The notes: generated by a model not told the origin, from the sequence alone. Shown: positions 30,602-42,388, counted from the stretch's first letter. The stretch: DNA of 64,000 nucleotides from Pinguiococcus pyrenoidosus (GCA_019677205.1 JAAMXY010001116.1:1-64000); one strand, 5' to 3'. Numbers and translations are program-made.

Positions 30602-33600
30602 CTATCGACGGAACGTCGTACCGGAGGACGCCTCCGAATACTCGTCGTAGTTCTGCAAGCACGTCCCGATGACGTACGAATCATCGCGGATGTGGTCGTG
30701 AATCTTCTGGTACACCTGCCGCAGGCTCCTCTTGTGAGCGTTCTCCGCAACGACTCTGGCATCCCAGAGCGGTGATCCCTTACCTCCTTCAGATGGTCCT
30801 CAAAGTAATGAGATAGGCGCAGGCCGACCACCAGGACGATCGAGACTCGATACAAGTTCACCAAGTGCAGAACATCCAAGATCGCGGGAAACCCGTCCCG
30901 ATCTGTAGGCGAGCTTCGTTACCACCGGCAGACTACAGAAGTGGCAGAGGTTTCGATACGTACCGACGCAGGTGCTGAGTGCGAACGTGATCGTCGACAA
31001 CGCGGACCAAGCCAGGAGAATTCTCATCTGCACCAGGAAGACTTCGTCGACGGCTGGATTGATGGCGCACTCGACTAGCGCCGCATTTGCATCACCATCT
31101 ACGCCACCAGGCGATACCAGCGCCCTGAGGAAGTCTCTCATCGCGTTGCCGAAGCGCTCGGTGGACGGCGCCTTCGCGGGACCCTTGTCACTAGCAGGAA
31201 GAGGCGAGTCGCGCGCATCGTTGGCCACGTCCTCCGCTTCGCCATGCGGGTCCGCTTGTGCTCGAGGCTCTTCCGATGTGGCGGCGGGAGTACCGCGCCG
31301 CCGCACGAGATAGGCCACCACTCCGAATAGGTAGAGGAGGCTTGCTGCATAGCTATGAACCGTGAAGACCTGCCCCCAGATGCCTTCTGCCGCAACACGG
31401 TCCTTCGATACCTGCGATGCTGCCCGTGAGCAAGCGCTTGGCGAGAGACCGCTGCGCAACTAGCACTTACCAGAAATATCACGTCCAGGTTTAGAGCCCC
31501 CACCAGTGGGATGACCCCGAGCCACATGACGGCTGCGTGCCGCGCGGTGCGGCCGTTCTCGCGCAGCCAATGGAGAAGGCCGCGCAGCGCAAGCGCGTGG
31601 CTCGCTCGCAGCTCCGCGGTGCAGAACATCGTGTAGATGATGCGGCACAGACCGACGCCGAGCAGGAGGCACACGGGCTCGTGTTGCCACTCCACCGGCA
31701 AGTACAAGAGCTTGAAGAGCATCCTCCCCATCGCCGAAGGGACGGCGAAGAAGAGACCCCCAACGAGGAACGTAGTGAACCATCCGCACGCGAAGAGCAG
31801 GCAGAGGCGCCAGGCGACCCCGTCTGGTTTCCGTAGCGGAGCAAGCTGGCGCTGCAGCTTCGGTTGCGGCTCCTCAGCCCACGCCCAGCGCTCCAGGTCA
31901 TTTGGGCGCAGGTTGCGCAAGTACGCATCATCCTCGCGCGGCAGGTCGTCCCAGAAGGGTGGCGGCCTCAGAAGCGGTTTGCCCACGACGCAGAGATCTC
32001 CAGATCTTGGCAGCCGGAAGATGTGCGTCCCTTTTGGTAGGCATTCCTCGTCTAGGCCGAGCTCCGAGGGACGCACGAGCTCCGGGTTCGGCTTCGGTAG
32101 CTTGCTTCGTTTGCGGTCCTCGTCGAGGCACGCTTGGACCTTCTTCGAGGCCTCTTCTAAGCGCGTCTCGGCTGGCTTCCACTTCGACTTCTGCGCCTCC
32201 AGTCTGGCGCGGTTGATGTACTCCAAGTAGATCTCGAGGTCTCGACGCTCGTGGATGTGATGCGTCGATGCGCTGGTCGGCTGCTTCCTTGTCGTGTACC
32301 GCTCCTCGACTCTTCGCGGGAGAAGGTAGTCGGTCAAGCCAAGAAGTCCACAGCAGCCGTGAAGCCAGGTGGTCTGCATGTAGGCAAACTCCGTCTTCAG
32401 GGCGTCAAGCACCGAGAGCATGACGACGTGGAAGACGGTGACCTCGATCGGAAGCTGCAGGTGGCTACCCAGGAAGTAGAAGACCGTCGGCTGGAACGGA
32501 GGCTGTCCGAGGAGATCGCAGGCCTCCCTGTACATTCGGACCGGCAGCGTGACGAAGAAGAAGAGGAGAAGAAGGTATATGAGGAAGGTCAGGCCCGTCC
32601 GTCGCAGATGGTTCCAAGCTGACTCCTTCACCAGGCCTGCAAGGATGCCGAACTGTGGCTCCTGTGGCCGGATGATGAGGGCAAGCCAGTCTGGATGCAA
32701 GGCTTCCCGCAGCGTCAGCACGATCATCGTCATGGAGAGCATGAAGGTGATGCCCATCTCCCAGTGCATCATCAGGCTCCCAAAGAGGTTCCTGCTGTTG
32801 AAGCTCGTCCGCTCTTCCGCGTTGCCCGCGTACAACGGCAGCAGCGCCACGTCGAGGACGCAGCCCAGAAGGAAAGGCAGTCCGATCATCTTCATGATCA
32901 GGAGCAGGCTGATCTTGAAGACTGCGGTCCCCCAAGCGAGAACTCGGGAGATCGGTCGGAGCAGGCCGATTCCCGGGTACTCCGCAATGGGAAGCGCATT
33001 CTGCGACGGGTTCCGCATGGACAAGCTGGACAAGCACGCGATCGCCAGGGTCACCATTCCGTGTATCAAGAAGACGCTTAGCGTGATGGAGGCATACCCC
33101 ACGGCGATGTTGACCAGCTGGCTTAGGCGGATCGCCTGCTTCTCCTCATGTCCGATGCGCTCCACCTCGGCAAGGAAGGAGTAGACATCGCTCAGCTCGA
33201 AGCCCAAGCACAGGCGCAGCAATCCCTTGTTCAGGTAGGCCCAGCAAGCAGCGGCGACGGAGATCGCCGCATCCGACTGGGGTATGACGGAAAGCAGCAC
33301 GTCCCAACCACTCGATAGCAATCCCCACAAAGGGCCCGCAAGCAGGGACAGGGCTTCCTTGCCGAGATGATGCGGCAGCACCATGAAGACCGCTCCGTAG
33401 ATGAAGACAAACGCCGTGAAGTAGAAGAAATTGCGAACCAGAGCGACGATGGGTCCTCGGAATCCGAGCAACTCATCCACCGCGAGCTGCAATTCCACCT
33501 CGGCGCCCTCATCGTCGTCAAAGGCCGCTCCGCCGACGAACTCGTCGGCATCGTCCTCCTCGCCGTCCTCAGGATCGTCGCCCGCCTCGGCCGCCTGGAG

Positions 33601-35438
33601 AGCCTCGAAGCGATTCCACGGGATCCCGTCTTCGGCAAGGGCGACTCGATCCTGATTCAGCAGCAGCAGCTCCTCTTGGCCGCCATCGCGACCCAGGCCT
33701 TCCTCGCGACCCAGGCCTTCCTCGCGACCCAAGCCTTCCTCGCGACCCAAGCCTTCCTCGCGACCCAAGCCTTCCCCACGCTGATCCGCATCCTCCCGAC
33801 GATCATCCGCATCTTCGTCGACATGATCGAAGATCCCGTCCGACGTGTTCCCGCTCTCTTGACCTTCGTCCGATCCTTGAGCAGCGCCCGCGACCGGCGC
33901 TCCTTCGTGGCGCAGAGGGCCTCGCCTCCGTCGCAGGCGGAGGCCCGCGCCATTCTCCCGCCGGTTATCCATCTCAGCCCCCCTTGGCCATTCACCCCGA
34001 GGGAGGTACAGCCGACCTTGATCAGCAGCGCCTCCGAAGTCCCCGTACGCACTCGTGAAATCCGCAGCGCCACGTCCCCACCTCGTATCCGGGAAGTACT
34101 CCAGCGTCACACTGAAGGCTTCCTCCCCGTCCAGGCGCGCCTTGGGCACCGGGATGGCGCGCGTTTGCCACAGGTGCCTTGGATGAATGTCGCTCCAATC
34201 ATCCCTAGCCCTCCCCCTCAACTCTCGCGGTCCGCGGGGAGCTCGATACGCGTCATCGGAGTCGCTGTCGCCTCCTTCACCATTCGCCGCCATCGCCGGC
34301 CTCCGCCTGCCCTGCCGGGGGGCCGCCAGGCGCTCCCTGGCGTCCACTGATCTCTTATACTCCCGGTACTGCTGCCACTTGCGAATGAATCTTGTTGCGC
34401 CGGGATGCCGGTAGACGTGGCGCACAAACATGTCGGGAAGGCACTGGGAACCGTCCGTGCGCTCGTTGGGTGCTCCTTTGGGACCCTGCAACGCCCCTCC
34501 GCCAGGGGACGGCTGCGCAAGACCCTCGCCCTGCTGGGGAGCTTGGAGGCCAAAAGCTCCGTTGGCCTCCTCCCGCTGCTGCCTCTGCCGCTGCTGGCGC
34601 CGCTGCCTCATTCTTCTTTGGATCTGCTGCAGACGCTGGCCGCGCACTACGCGCACAACTCCTCTTCAAAAACACAAATAACAACAAGGCAAAGGTGGCA
34701 GCAAGTCCCACGTGAGTGCTCACTCAACGCGGTCCTGAGCACGACGACAGCTGGCGTACCTCCGATTCATGACGAGATGGAAGCGAATGAAGTCTGCGAA
34801 GCTCAGCAGCACCAAAAAGGACGCCACCTGGACTGCGACGATCACCATCCCGGTCGATCCGTCGATCCATAGCTGCCGAACGTGATCGAAGGAGCTGCCA
34901 CGGACAGACCGTGAGGCGACGGGTGCCATTGGGAGCATGAGAAGGAGCTTCTGTCGCACCTGAACCACGGAGTGACGTCTCGTCCGAGCATGCACCATCG
35001 GAAGCTCCAGCACGTCATCAGCGGCAGCACGCCAAGCCAGAGCGAGATGGTGAAGAGGACCTTCAGGCACACGGGGATGTACCGATACATCACTTTCAGA
35101 AGGCCTCGCAGCAGCACCTCCGTGAAGGCCACCGTCTCGGGCGTGTTGGGAGCGTAAAGGGGCTTAAAGCGGAAGAGCTCCGAGCAGACTTCGCATCTGT
35201 CTTTGCGGCTGTGCTCCAACCACTGCGCCAGAAACGGACGAGGTCAGCGCCACTGCGCGGCCTCTCTTCGATGTTCCAAGCCGAAGTGGCGCGTGAAGCG
35301 CGGAGGACGCACCTGCTCCAGGCAGTCCTGGTGCACATACTTTATGCTGCCACGACACCGACACGGCGCGTACAGCACGCGCCCATCTTCCGCATCTCCG
35401 CGGCAGACGCGGCACTCCGGCTCTTCGTCCGACTGCAT
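30602..35438 (-). CDS. MARCHF6: Doa10/MARCHF6-type ER membrane ubiquitin ligase
   Basis: Seven exons: 35438-35313, 35222-34960, 34894-34760, 34663-31471, 31411-30964, 30902-30784, 30715-30602; introns 59-96 nt; 1,465 aa, all joins in frame. The N-terminus is a RING-CH finger split by intron 1 (CRVCRG ... CRCRGSIKYVHQDCLEQ, then WLEHSRKDRCEVC), nearly identical in layout to human MARCHF6. FRFKPLYAPNTPETV follows, as in Doa10. About a dozen or more transmembrane segments fill the remainder, including the conserved C-terminal region ending VYQKIHDHIRDDSYVIG. Doa10 ubiquitinates misfolded ER and soluble proteins for proteasomal degradation. An acidic insert between residues ~190 and ~420 contains five GLGREE repeats. 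Confidence 0.95.
33688..33777. repeat. 18-bp tandem repeat (five units) encoding GLGREE in Doa10
   Basis: Five 18-bp units close to gcgacccaagccttcctc, almost identical, encode the minus-strand hexapeptide GLGREE. High unit identity suggests recent expansion. Confidence 0.95.
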
Positions 35439-35918
35439 TGTCCGAGGCTCGCCTAGGCTTCGGGGCCACGCGGACCACACGCGCAAGTCCGCGCGCGCAC
35501 GCGCCGCGATTCCGTCAAAGCGGAGGCGCACAAACGAGCGGCCGCCCTCCGAACTCCCAACGCGGTGAAGTACCGCGGGTACCCAAGCTGGTCAGTTTCC
35601 GGTTTCCGTTTTCGCGCCGCGGCGCCGGCGCCTTCCGGAGCCTTCGGCGGCGCGACAGACGGAATCTCCGCGCGGCTTCCTCCACCAATCCCAGCGCCGT
35701 CCGTTGCTCGCCAGCTTGCCTCGACGTCGGCTGAAGTATGGGCTCCCAGAGTGCAGGAGGGCTTCGCGGGGTTTCGGAGGCTGTGACCTGTCGCTCCTAA
35801 AATCAATTTCTCTGAAAAGGAAATTGCCTTCGCGCTCCTCTCGCGCGCGCGCTGGGTCGGAAGCGGGCTTCTCGCGGGCTTCTCGCGGGCCCACGCATGC
35901 GACTCGGCTTCGGTTGGC
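35439..35918. promoter_or_regulatory. Divergent region between Doa10 and small membrane protein genes
   Basis: No gene supported. GC-rich; no clear TATA element seen. Confidence 0.35.
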
Positions 35919-36233
35919 ATGCTTGGCACGCGCCTGCTCCGGGGGCTTCAGGGCGATCAAGACGAGGACGACGACGACGAGGAAGGCGCTTCGTATTCCG
36001 ACGAGGGTACGCGGACGTATGTGGTGCTGTCCGTCCTGACGGTGGCCTTCGTGCCGCTGGCCGTGACCATCTTCTACATCTGGAAGACGCGCTGCTGCAG
36101 CACCGTGTGTGAGCCCGTCCGGCTGGAGGGGGACACCCTGACGGACTCGGAAAGCGAGTGTGACTCCGACGAAGAGGACGACAAGTTCGGCCTTCGGTGC
36201 GAGATGCCCAAGGTGCTCTCCCCGCGACTGTAG
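35919..36233 (+). CDS. Small single-pass membrane protein with acidic ends
   Basis: A 104-codon frame from the ATG at 35919. Residues ~13-30 are acidic (DQDEDDDDEEG). Residues ~34-56 form one strong transmembrane helix (YVVLSVLTVAFVPLAVTIFYIW), followed by a basic/Cys motif (KTRCCSTVC) that could be palmitoylated, and a second acidic stretch (SESECDSDEEDD). No signal peptide and no family recognised. The well-defined helix and charge pattern argue for a real gene. It may be longer through introns I could not see. Divergent from Doa10. Confidence 0.55.
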   Translation: MLGTRLLRGLQGDQDEDDDDEEGASYSDEGTRTYVVLSVLTVAFVPLAVTIFYIWKTRCCSTVCEPVRLEGDTLTDSESECDSDEEDDKFGLRCEMPKVLSPRL

Positions 36234-37303
36234 CACGGGAGGAATCAGTGCGAATGCGAAGGCGAGGGCGTCTGGGCAAGAAGCGCCCGATCGGAATTCG
36301 TGTTGCGCCGCTTTCTGTCTGGAGTCGCCAAGAACAGACCCTGGACGAAGCTTCGAGACCTCCCAACCCCACCCCCGCCCCCGCCCCTGGGTTTCGAAGT
36401 GAAACCGTGTGACCTCCCTTTGAAGAGCGTGAAATTGCGCCCGAACCGACCGGGGCGAGGGTGTCAGACGGAAGATTGTCTTTTGTGTTGGGTGACCTTG
36501 TCGCCGTGCGGCTGTCCTGTGCTGGTCGTACACAGTGAGTAGTATGCATGGGAAGGGGGTCCTTCGGAAACGACGCAGTTGAGCCACATACCGGCCCGTG
36601 GAGACCTTAGCTGCTGAAAATGATTCGTTGAGTAGCCATCGCAGGAACATCAGCAGAGAGCCAGATGCCTGCAGTTGACGTGACATTTGCGTGCGTGCGA
36701 GACACTTGGAGAGACTGGAGAGTGTGTTGAAACCCTTTTTTGGACAGAACCAGAGCAACATTCGCACGTAGACTCCACGCTTCGAAGGCGACTTGACGAG
36801 CACAATCCCAGTCACGTGGGGGGTTGCAGGAATCCTTTCGCTTCACCCCAGGAAAGCGGACGCGGTGCTCAAGGGGGCAGGCAACCTCCAAGACATCCAC
36901 CCCTGCACTCCATCCACATCATCGCGGATCAGCTGCCGGTCGGGACGCACCGCAGCACGCGATGCGCAGCAGGTCCGGCGTTGGGCACTTCTTCATCAGC
37001 GACCTCCAGAGGCCCAATTTTGGCAACAGGATCGCGCACCAAGCCGCGCTTCCGTCTGCTCCTGTTCACAAACGCCTCCCAGAAACCCAAACCCAACCAA
37101 CCTTGCTCTGATCCGTCTGTCACAGATCCACTTCGGCGCAGCTCTCGCGCCTCTCAGAAGATCCGCCGCATCAGAAAGTGCTTCGCCAAGACGCTTTGAG
37201 GCCAAGAGCTAGACTGTGTGCGTCGAGGGTGGAAGAGGCGCCGCAGCGAAGCCTTTGGGGAAGGAAGTGAGGCGCACGGGGGATCCACCGCAACGCCGCA
37301 CAA
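36234..37303. other. Intergenic region, no gene supported
   Basis: Only short frames of random composition. A C-rich stretch (cccaccccc-type) lies at 36364-36390. The part just before 37304 should hold the promoter and 5' UTR of the C2CD5 homologue. Confidence 0.45.
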
Positions 37304-40300
37304 ATGCCGTCCACGGTGAAAGTGCGGGTCCTGGAGGCCCGGCATCTGCCCGTGATGGACCTCACGTCCACTCAGGCCGGCGGCCAGGGCCTAACGGACG
37401 CGTACGTCACTCTGAAGTTCGGGGGCTTCGAGGAGCAGACGCGCGTGGTGCGGCGCACGCTCAATCCCAAGTTCGACGCGGACTTTCGCTTTGAAGTGGT
37501 GGACGACGCCGTGCTGCAGAACGAGCCGCTGGAGCTGCGCGTGCTCGACCACGACGTGTACAGCACGGACGATCTCATCGGAAGCGTCACCATCGACTTC
37601 AACCTGCTGCTGCAGCGCCTGAACAACGCGGACGATCTGGACGATGGGCACGCCAGCGGGAGCAGCTCCCTGGAGGGATGGTTTCCTCTCTTCGACACGC
37701 TCTGCGGCCTGCGGGGGGAGCTGCGGGTCAGCGTCTCGCTACGCGTCATCGGAGACGTTGCCTCCTTCTCGGAAGCCTCGGCTGGCGTTCAGCTTTTCAC
37801 CGTGTCGACGCTGGCGCCCGACGTCTACGAGATGCAGGAGACCATTGGGCTCGTGGATGAGCTGCTCGTGGAGGCGGATCCCGAGTTCGAGTGGCGAGAT
37901 ACCTTTCGGCAGGCGAGAAGGAGCAACGAGGTGCGCCAGAGCTGCTGCTATCGCCTGCACGCTGCGGCCAGGCGCGCAGTTGGTCGGAAAGCCAGATCGG
38001 TCGGCGGGAACGCCGTGCTTGGATACTACTGTGAGCTGGACCTTGAAGGAGACAGCGGCATCGTGGCCCGAGCGTACGGCACGGCCTGCAAGATCCAGCC
38101 GGTTCGCAACATTCTTCTGGAGGACCTCCAGAACCTCACCATCGATGCGGACAAAGATCGCGCAGCTGAAGCCCGTGCGACCCTGCTCGGGCACCGCGTG
38201 ACCCGAACCTCGGAGAGCAACGGCGACATGAGCGACCCGACAGCGAGCACGGCGCACGGCGCGGCGCCTCAGCTGAGACTGGTAGCAGCAAAGGCGAGAC
38301 CAATATTGAACGCTCCCATGGGGCACGTTGCGCTGCTCACTCTCACCGAGTTCGGAGCCGGCGTGCGGGTCCGATTGGGAGGGCTGGTGTCAGCGCGCAG
38401 CGTGAGATTTCTGGGAAAGCTGGCGGCGACGCGGTCTGATCAGGAGACGCGCGATCTATGGTGGGCGGAGCTGCGCAGCGAGATCCGGGCGCACGCTCGG
38501 TCGATAGCTTGCAACTGCGTGATCGGCTACCGGGAAGATATCGCCATCCACAACGACGTGGCGATCCTCACCGTCGCGGGAACAGCGGCAACCGTGCGGC
38601 GGAGATTCTCGCTCGGCGTCAGCCCAGAGGACGCGTCGCTTCCATCTGCTGAAGCAACTCCTGGTGCACCGCTGGGGTTGGATCCGTCCCACCGCAAGGC
38701 GGCGTTCGCGGCTTACTCGCACGGGACGCAGTGGAACTGGGCGCACGCGTTGGGCGTAGGCGTTGGCGCGACCGTTGGAGACGGGGGGGACCAGAGAGCA
38801 GCCCAGCTGAGCTACACGCATCTTGGAGAACCGATCGTGACGATCAACTTTGCCACCACCTGGAAGAGAAAGACGTGGCAAGCCGCGATGCCGATCGCGG
38901 AGGAGGCGGAGCCAGCATCCGCCCTCAATCCTTCGGAAGCTCCGTTTGCGCCACAGCGCCTTCGCAGGCGCGAGCGAGCCTTTGAGCGGCGCGCTGAGCG
39001 GCGGCGTCAGCGGCGCGACCGAGAAGCCCTCAGTGACGTAGAGGACGTAGAACGCAATCCATACAAGCGACCAACGAGGCCCCGCCGGATGGGCCGAGTC
39101 TGCAGCAGCTGTCATGTTCCATACAATCGCAAGACGGCTCCATTCGAGCACATGGGCCTGGTCCCTTGCAACATGTGCCACAACAAGTGGGTGCCCGAGG
39201 TGATCTTCAGCACCACGGAGCTGCCATCCGGTGTCCCCGTCCGTGGTCCGGGTCGGCTCATCCAGGCGCGGGTAGCCCGGTCTCGTGCGAAATCACAGGG
39301 CGAGCAAGATGCCATTCGCGTCAGTGAGATTTTGCCCTTCCTTGAGTTTGAGCTCGCACGGCAACTCATGCTCAAGCTGCGCATCATGTGGTGCAATGGG
39401 ATTTTCGCGATGAAGACGTTGTGCATGGTTGGCGGGAGCCTCGTGTCCTTGGTTGCCACGGGAACGGCTCTGCTCTTGGAGCCGCTGCCGCCGCCACGGC
39501 CGCTTGTCATACGAGTCCCGCTGCAGCAGCCAAGCGGACATCTTGCCACGGTTGCTCGACAGCTTGAAGAGCGCAGCGAGAGCAACAAGCAGTACATGGA
39601 GAGGATGCCCACCCCCGTGCCCAACCGGACCCGAGCCACTCTGCTCAATCGGATCGAAGCGCGAAAGCGCGTCAAGGCAAGGCGAGCAGCGCAGAAGGAA
39701 GCCCTCCGGGCGGCGCTTCTGGATCGCGAAGCGGCCGAAAGCAGAGGCGATGATTCCGTCGCTCCGACCTCTCCCCCGACCGGTGTGGAGGGTGGACAGA
39801 GTGCAAGCGGGTTACCGGACCAAAGCGACGCGAAGCCAAGTGAGCAGGACGCGGCGAAGCAGAGCGGAGAAGTGGTCGGAGATGGCGCCGCCGAGTTGGA
39901 GCCGCTTGCTCAGGCCAGCGAGGCCACAGCCGATTCCGAAGTCGAAGGGAAAGGTGATGGGACCTCGCAGACAACAGACCGAACGTCCTTCGCGGTGGCA
40001 TCGGTAAGTTCGATAAACTACGAGGCAAGCGTGGAGCGCAGCTCGACAGCCAGCACTGCGCCGAGTGCGGCTATCGCGAACGCGGGGGTGGCGTTTGCGG
40101 ACGGCGAGACGGGGCTGCAGCTGAGCAGCGAAAGCAGCAGCTCCGACACCGCGGGCTCGAGCAGCAGCACTTCGACTTCAAGCAGCGACTCGGACGACGA
40201 TCCCGAGGAGGGGAGCAAGAGAAGACTGGCACCGAACCCTCGCACCGCCAGGGCAACGGACGGCAGCAGCGGCTCGGACGCAGCTCCGAGAGGCGTTCCT

Positions 40301-42388
40301 GAGGAGGCGGCGGCGACCGATGCCGCCAAGGCATTGTCACAGGTCACGAGTGAAGCAGATCTAGCGGGGCTTGCGGGGGAGGGCACGGTAAGCATGGACG
40401 CTGCCCGACGCAACATCCGTGCCCTCGAGAGGGCGCTCGAGGGCCACGAGGAGGAGGACGCAGAAGACCTGCTTGCAGACGACGGAGAGCCGTCGCAGGA
40501 TTTCGCCCCTGATGAACAGAGAGGCGCCCATAGCAATCGCCACCGTATGTCGAAAGGCGTCGTGTTGGATGATCGAGAGGCCTTCGTGTGGGAGCTCGAG
40601 GAGGAGACAGATCTTGACCTGCTTGCTGCCCTGGTGGATGCTTCGTCTCCTCCTTCCGTGGCGATCGTGACTGCGAGCAGCGTTCCTGGATCGATCTTCT
40701 GCCCAAAGCCAGCGACCGGCGTCCAAGGTGGCCCGCTTGTTCCCGAGTTTGGCACCCCAGGCCGAGGGACGTCAAGCGGCCTCGGCGCGGTTGCTTTGCC
40801 CGAGAGTCCGCGCGAGACACAGACGTCCGAGAGTCTGCTGAAGCTGGCGAGCGAGTACATCAGTAGAGAGCACGCCACCGCCCCACAAGCCAGCGTCATG
40901 GATAGACCCTTCCTCCACGGCGATCCGATCGCTCTCCCGTCGACCGTTGTTGACCAATCTTCGGTTACGACCGGGGATCAGATGAAAGGAGGGGAGGGAG
41001 CTGCGTCAGGCTTGCATCGGTCATTTTACCCACCCGTGTCAGCTTCGTCGAGGGACGCGGCTTTCGGGCCCCCTCAACCTGGGCTCGTCACGGTCATCAA
41101 AAGGTCGAAGTGGAGCAATCGCGACTACGGCGAGTACAGCAGCATGCCCAACGGCTCGACGGCGCAAAACCCGAACAGATTGGCTGCCTTTGTGGACAAG
41201 AGCTTCAACGACGCGCTAACGAGAATGATCATGTCTGGCGCTCCAGCGAGCCCCTCCGCCATCCTCGGGCTGGCGTTCCGCGGGAAAATCAGCGAAGACG
41301 ACGTGCTTGAGCTCGTTGCCCAGGGAAGCGTCGTGCAGCTGGAGGCGCCACCGATGCCCCGGCTCGCGGAGGGCAAGCGGGAGAAGGAAGCCGATACGGC
41401 GGACGCGGCGGTTCCGGGTGAACGCGAGGGCAGTGAGAACAACCTTGAGTCCATGGATGAGAGCATGCGGGAGCATCCCCGTGCGCTTTTCGACGCTGGC
41501 GTGGCGGTGATGACGTCGTGGAAGGAGACCGAAGCCTCACCGTGCCTCGTGCCTCCGTACATCGTGTCGGCCATGTCTTCCGCGACCGCGCAAAAGATGC
41601 AGGAGCAAAGCGCGTCGGAAGGTAGGCGCTTGAGGCCACCTTTCCTGTCCGTCCTTTCGCGAAGTCCCAACGGCTGCCATGATTCTCTGGAGTCCTCTGG
41701 CCTGCAGAGCGAAGCGCCGCTTCGGGGAACCCTGCCCGTGGACGAGGGAGCATCGCAGAGCATCCAGTCGCTTCGCCCCGCCTTCCTGACGACGCCGAGG
41801 GATCTCTCAGCACCGGCCGCGGTTGGAAAAGAGTCCGAGGCTCCCTTGATCGGCACGAAACTCTTCACGTCCCACAGCGAGGAGTCTGCAAAGTTTCGGT
41901 CGTCAAGCGATGGAAAAGGCAGGGATGTGCGTCCAAGGCTTGGATACAGTCCCGGCCGAGGTCTTCCAAGCTCGACAAGCTTTGGTCGACACGGCAGCGT
42001 TGGCCGACGTGGGTCCCTCAAGCCGGTGCCCGTGGATCCCACCTCGGTGGTTTTGTCCCCCCTCGCGTACGTCCCCGGCGCGCGCGTGACCGAGTACCGG
42101 GGGACAGTCACGCTGAGCTTCATCCGTGAGCTGCACGCTGGCGTGGCGCCCGGTGCGGGCCCTTCCCGCGACCTCGCGACCTTCTATCACTTGATTCTTG
42201 TGGAAGCGAATGCCGTTGCAAGAGCGCACGTAGCGGCCGTCGGTGGGAACGCCATGGTCTCCTATGTGTACAAGGTCGAGGAGGCTGGGAGTCGAAGCTA
42301 CCGGGGAGCGTCGGGAGGCGACATACTGATCACCATAAGTGGGACGGCGGTCCAAGTAAGCTCTCTGCCCGAGATGTGGCCATCATGA
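37304..42388 (+). CDS. C2CD5: C2CD5 (CDP138) homologue: C2 domain plus YbjQ-like repeats
   Basis: One 1,694-codon exon. Residues 1-~115 are a C2 domain (VKVRVLEARHLPVMD ... LTDAYVTLKFG ... LDHDVYSTDD, Ca2+-binding Asp residues present). Two conserved modules like those of C2CD5 follow: EVRQSCCYRLHAAARRAVG ... GGNAVLGYYCELDLEGDSG, and VSARSVRFLGK ... TRDLWWAELRSEIRAHA. A CxxC...CxxC zinc-ribbon region (CSSCHVPYN ... CNMCHNKWVPEV) comes next, then a ~700-residue disordered Ser/Glu-rich insert and the family's C-terminal module (GAVAR-type VRAHVAAVGGNAMVSY). Human C2CD5 acts in Akt-dependent GLUT4 vesicle fusion; the algal role is unknown. A gtaagc donor at 42358 and an acceptor at 42535 would give an alternative end at 42559. 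Confidence 0.93.
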   Translation: MPSTVKVRVLEARHLPVMDLTSTQAGGQGLTDAYVTLKFGGFEEQTRVVRRTLNPKFDADFRFEVVDDAVLQNEPLELRVLDHDVYSTDDLIGSVTIDFNLLLQRLNNADDLDDGHASGSSSLEGWFPLFDTLCGLRGELRVSVSLRVIGDVASFSEASAGVQLFTVSTLAPDVYEMQETIGLVDELLVEADPEFEWRDTFRQARRSNEVRQSCCYRLHAAARRAVGRKARSVGGNAVLGYYCELDLEGDSGIVARAYGTACKIQPVRNILLEDLQNLTIDADKDRAAEARATLLGHRVTRTSESNGDMSDPTASTAHGAAPQLRLVAAKARPILNAPMGHVALLTLTEFGAGVRVRLGGLVSARSVRFLGKLAATRSDQETRDLWWAELRSEIRAHARSIACNCVIGYREDIAIHNDVAILTVAGTAATVRRRFSLGVSPEDASLPSAEATPGAPLGLDPSHRKAAFAAYSHGTQWNWAHALGVGVGATVGDGGDQRAAQLSYTHLGEPIVTINFATTWKRKTWQAAMPIAEEAEPASALNPSEAPFAPQRLRRRERAFERRAERRRQRRDREALSDVEDVERNPYKRPTRPRRMGRVCSSCHVPYNRKTAPFEHMGLVPCNMCHNKWVPEVIFSTTELPSGVPVRGPGRLIQARVARSRAKSQGEQDAIRVSEILPFLEFELARQLMLKLRIMWCNGIFAMKTLCMVGGSLVSLVATGTALLLEPLPPPRPLVIRVPLQQPSGHLATVARQLEERSESNKQYMERMPTPVPNRTRATLLNRIEARKRVKARRAAQKEALRAALLDREAAESRGDDSVAPTSPPTGVEGGQSASGLPDQSDAKPSEQDAAKQSGEVVGDGAAELEPLAQASEATADSEVEGKGDGTSQTTDRTSFAVASVSSINYEASVERSSTASTAPSAAIANAGVAFADGETGLQLSSESSSSDTAGSSSSTSTSSSDSDDDPEEGSKRRLAPNPRTARATDGSSGSDAAPRGVPEEAAATDAAKALSQVTSEADLAGLAGEGTVSMDAARRNIRALERALEGHEEEDAEDLLADDGEPSQDFAPDEQRGAHSNRHRMSKGVVLDDREAFVWELEEETDLDLLAALVDASSPPSVAIVTASSVPGSIFCPKPATGVQGGPLVPEFGTPGRGTSSGLGAVALPESPRETQTSESLLKLASEYISREHATAPQASVMDRPFLHGDPIALPSTVVDQSSVTTGDQMKGGEGAASGLHRSFYPPVSASSRDAAFGPPQPGLVTVIKRSKWSNRDYGEYSSMPNGSTAQNPNRLAAFVDKSFNDALTRMIMSGAPASPSAILGLAFRGKISEDDVLELVAQGSVVQLEAPPMPRLAEGKREKEADTADAAVPGEREGSENNLESMDESMREHPRALFDAGVAVMTSWKETEASPCLVPPYIVSAMSSATAQKMQEQSASEGRRLRPPFLSVLSRSPNGCHDSLESSGLQSEAPLRGTLPVDEGASQSIQSLRPAFLTTPRDLSAPAAVGKESEAPLIGTKLFTSHSEESAKFRSSSDGKGRDVRPRLGYSPGRGLPSSTSFGRHGSVGRRGSLKPVPVDPTSVVLSPLAYVPGARVTEYRGTVTLSFIRELHAGVAPGAGPSRDLATFYHLILVEANAVARAHVAAVGGNAMVSYVYKVEEAGSRSYRGASGGDILITISGTAVQVSSLPEMWPS

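Noticed and set aside
35592-36815. 407-codon minus-strand frame
   Set aside because: Arg/Pro-rich GC shadow of the small membrane protein and its flanks; no domain or signal.
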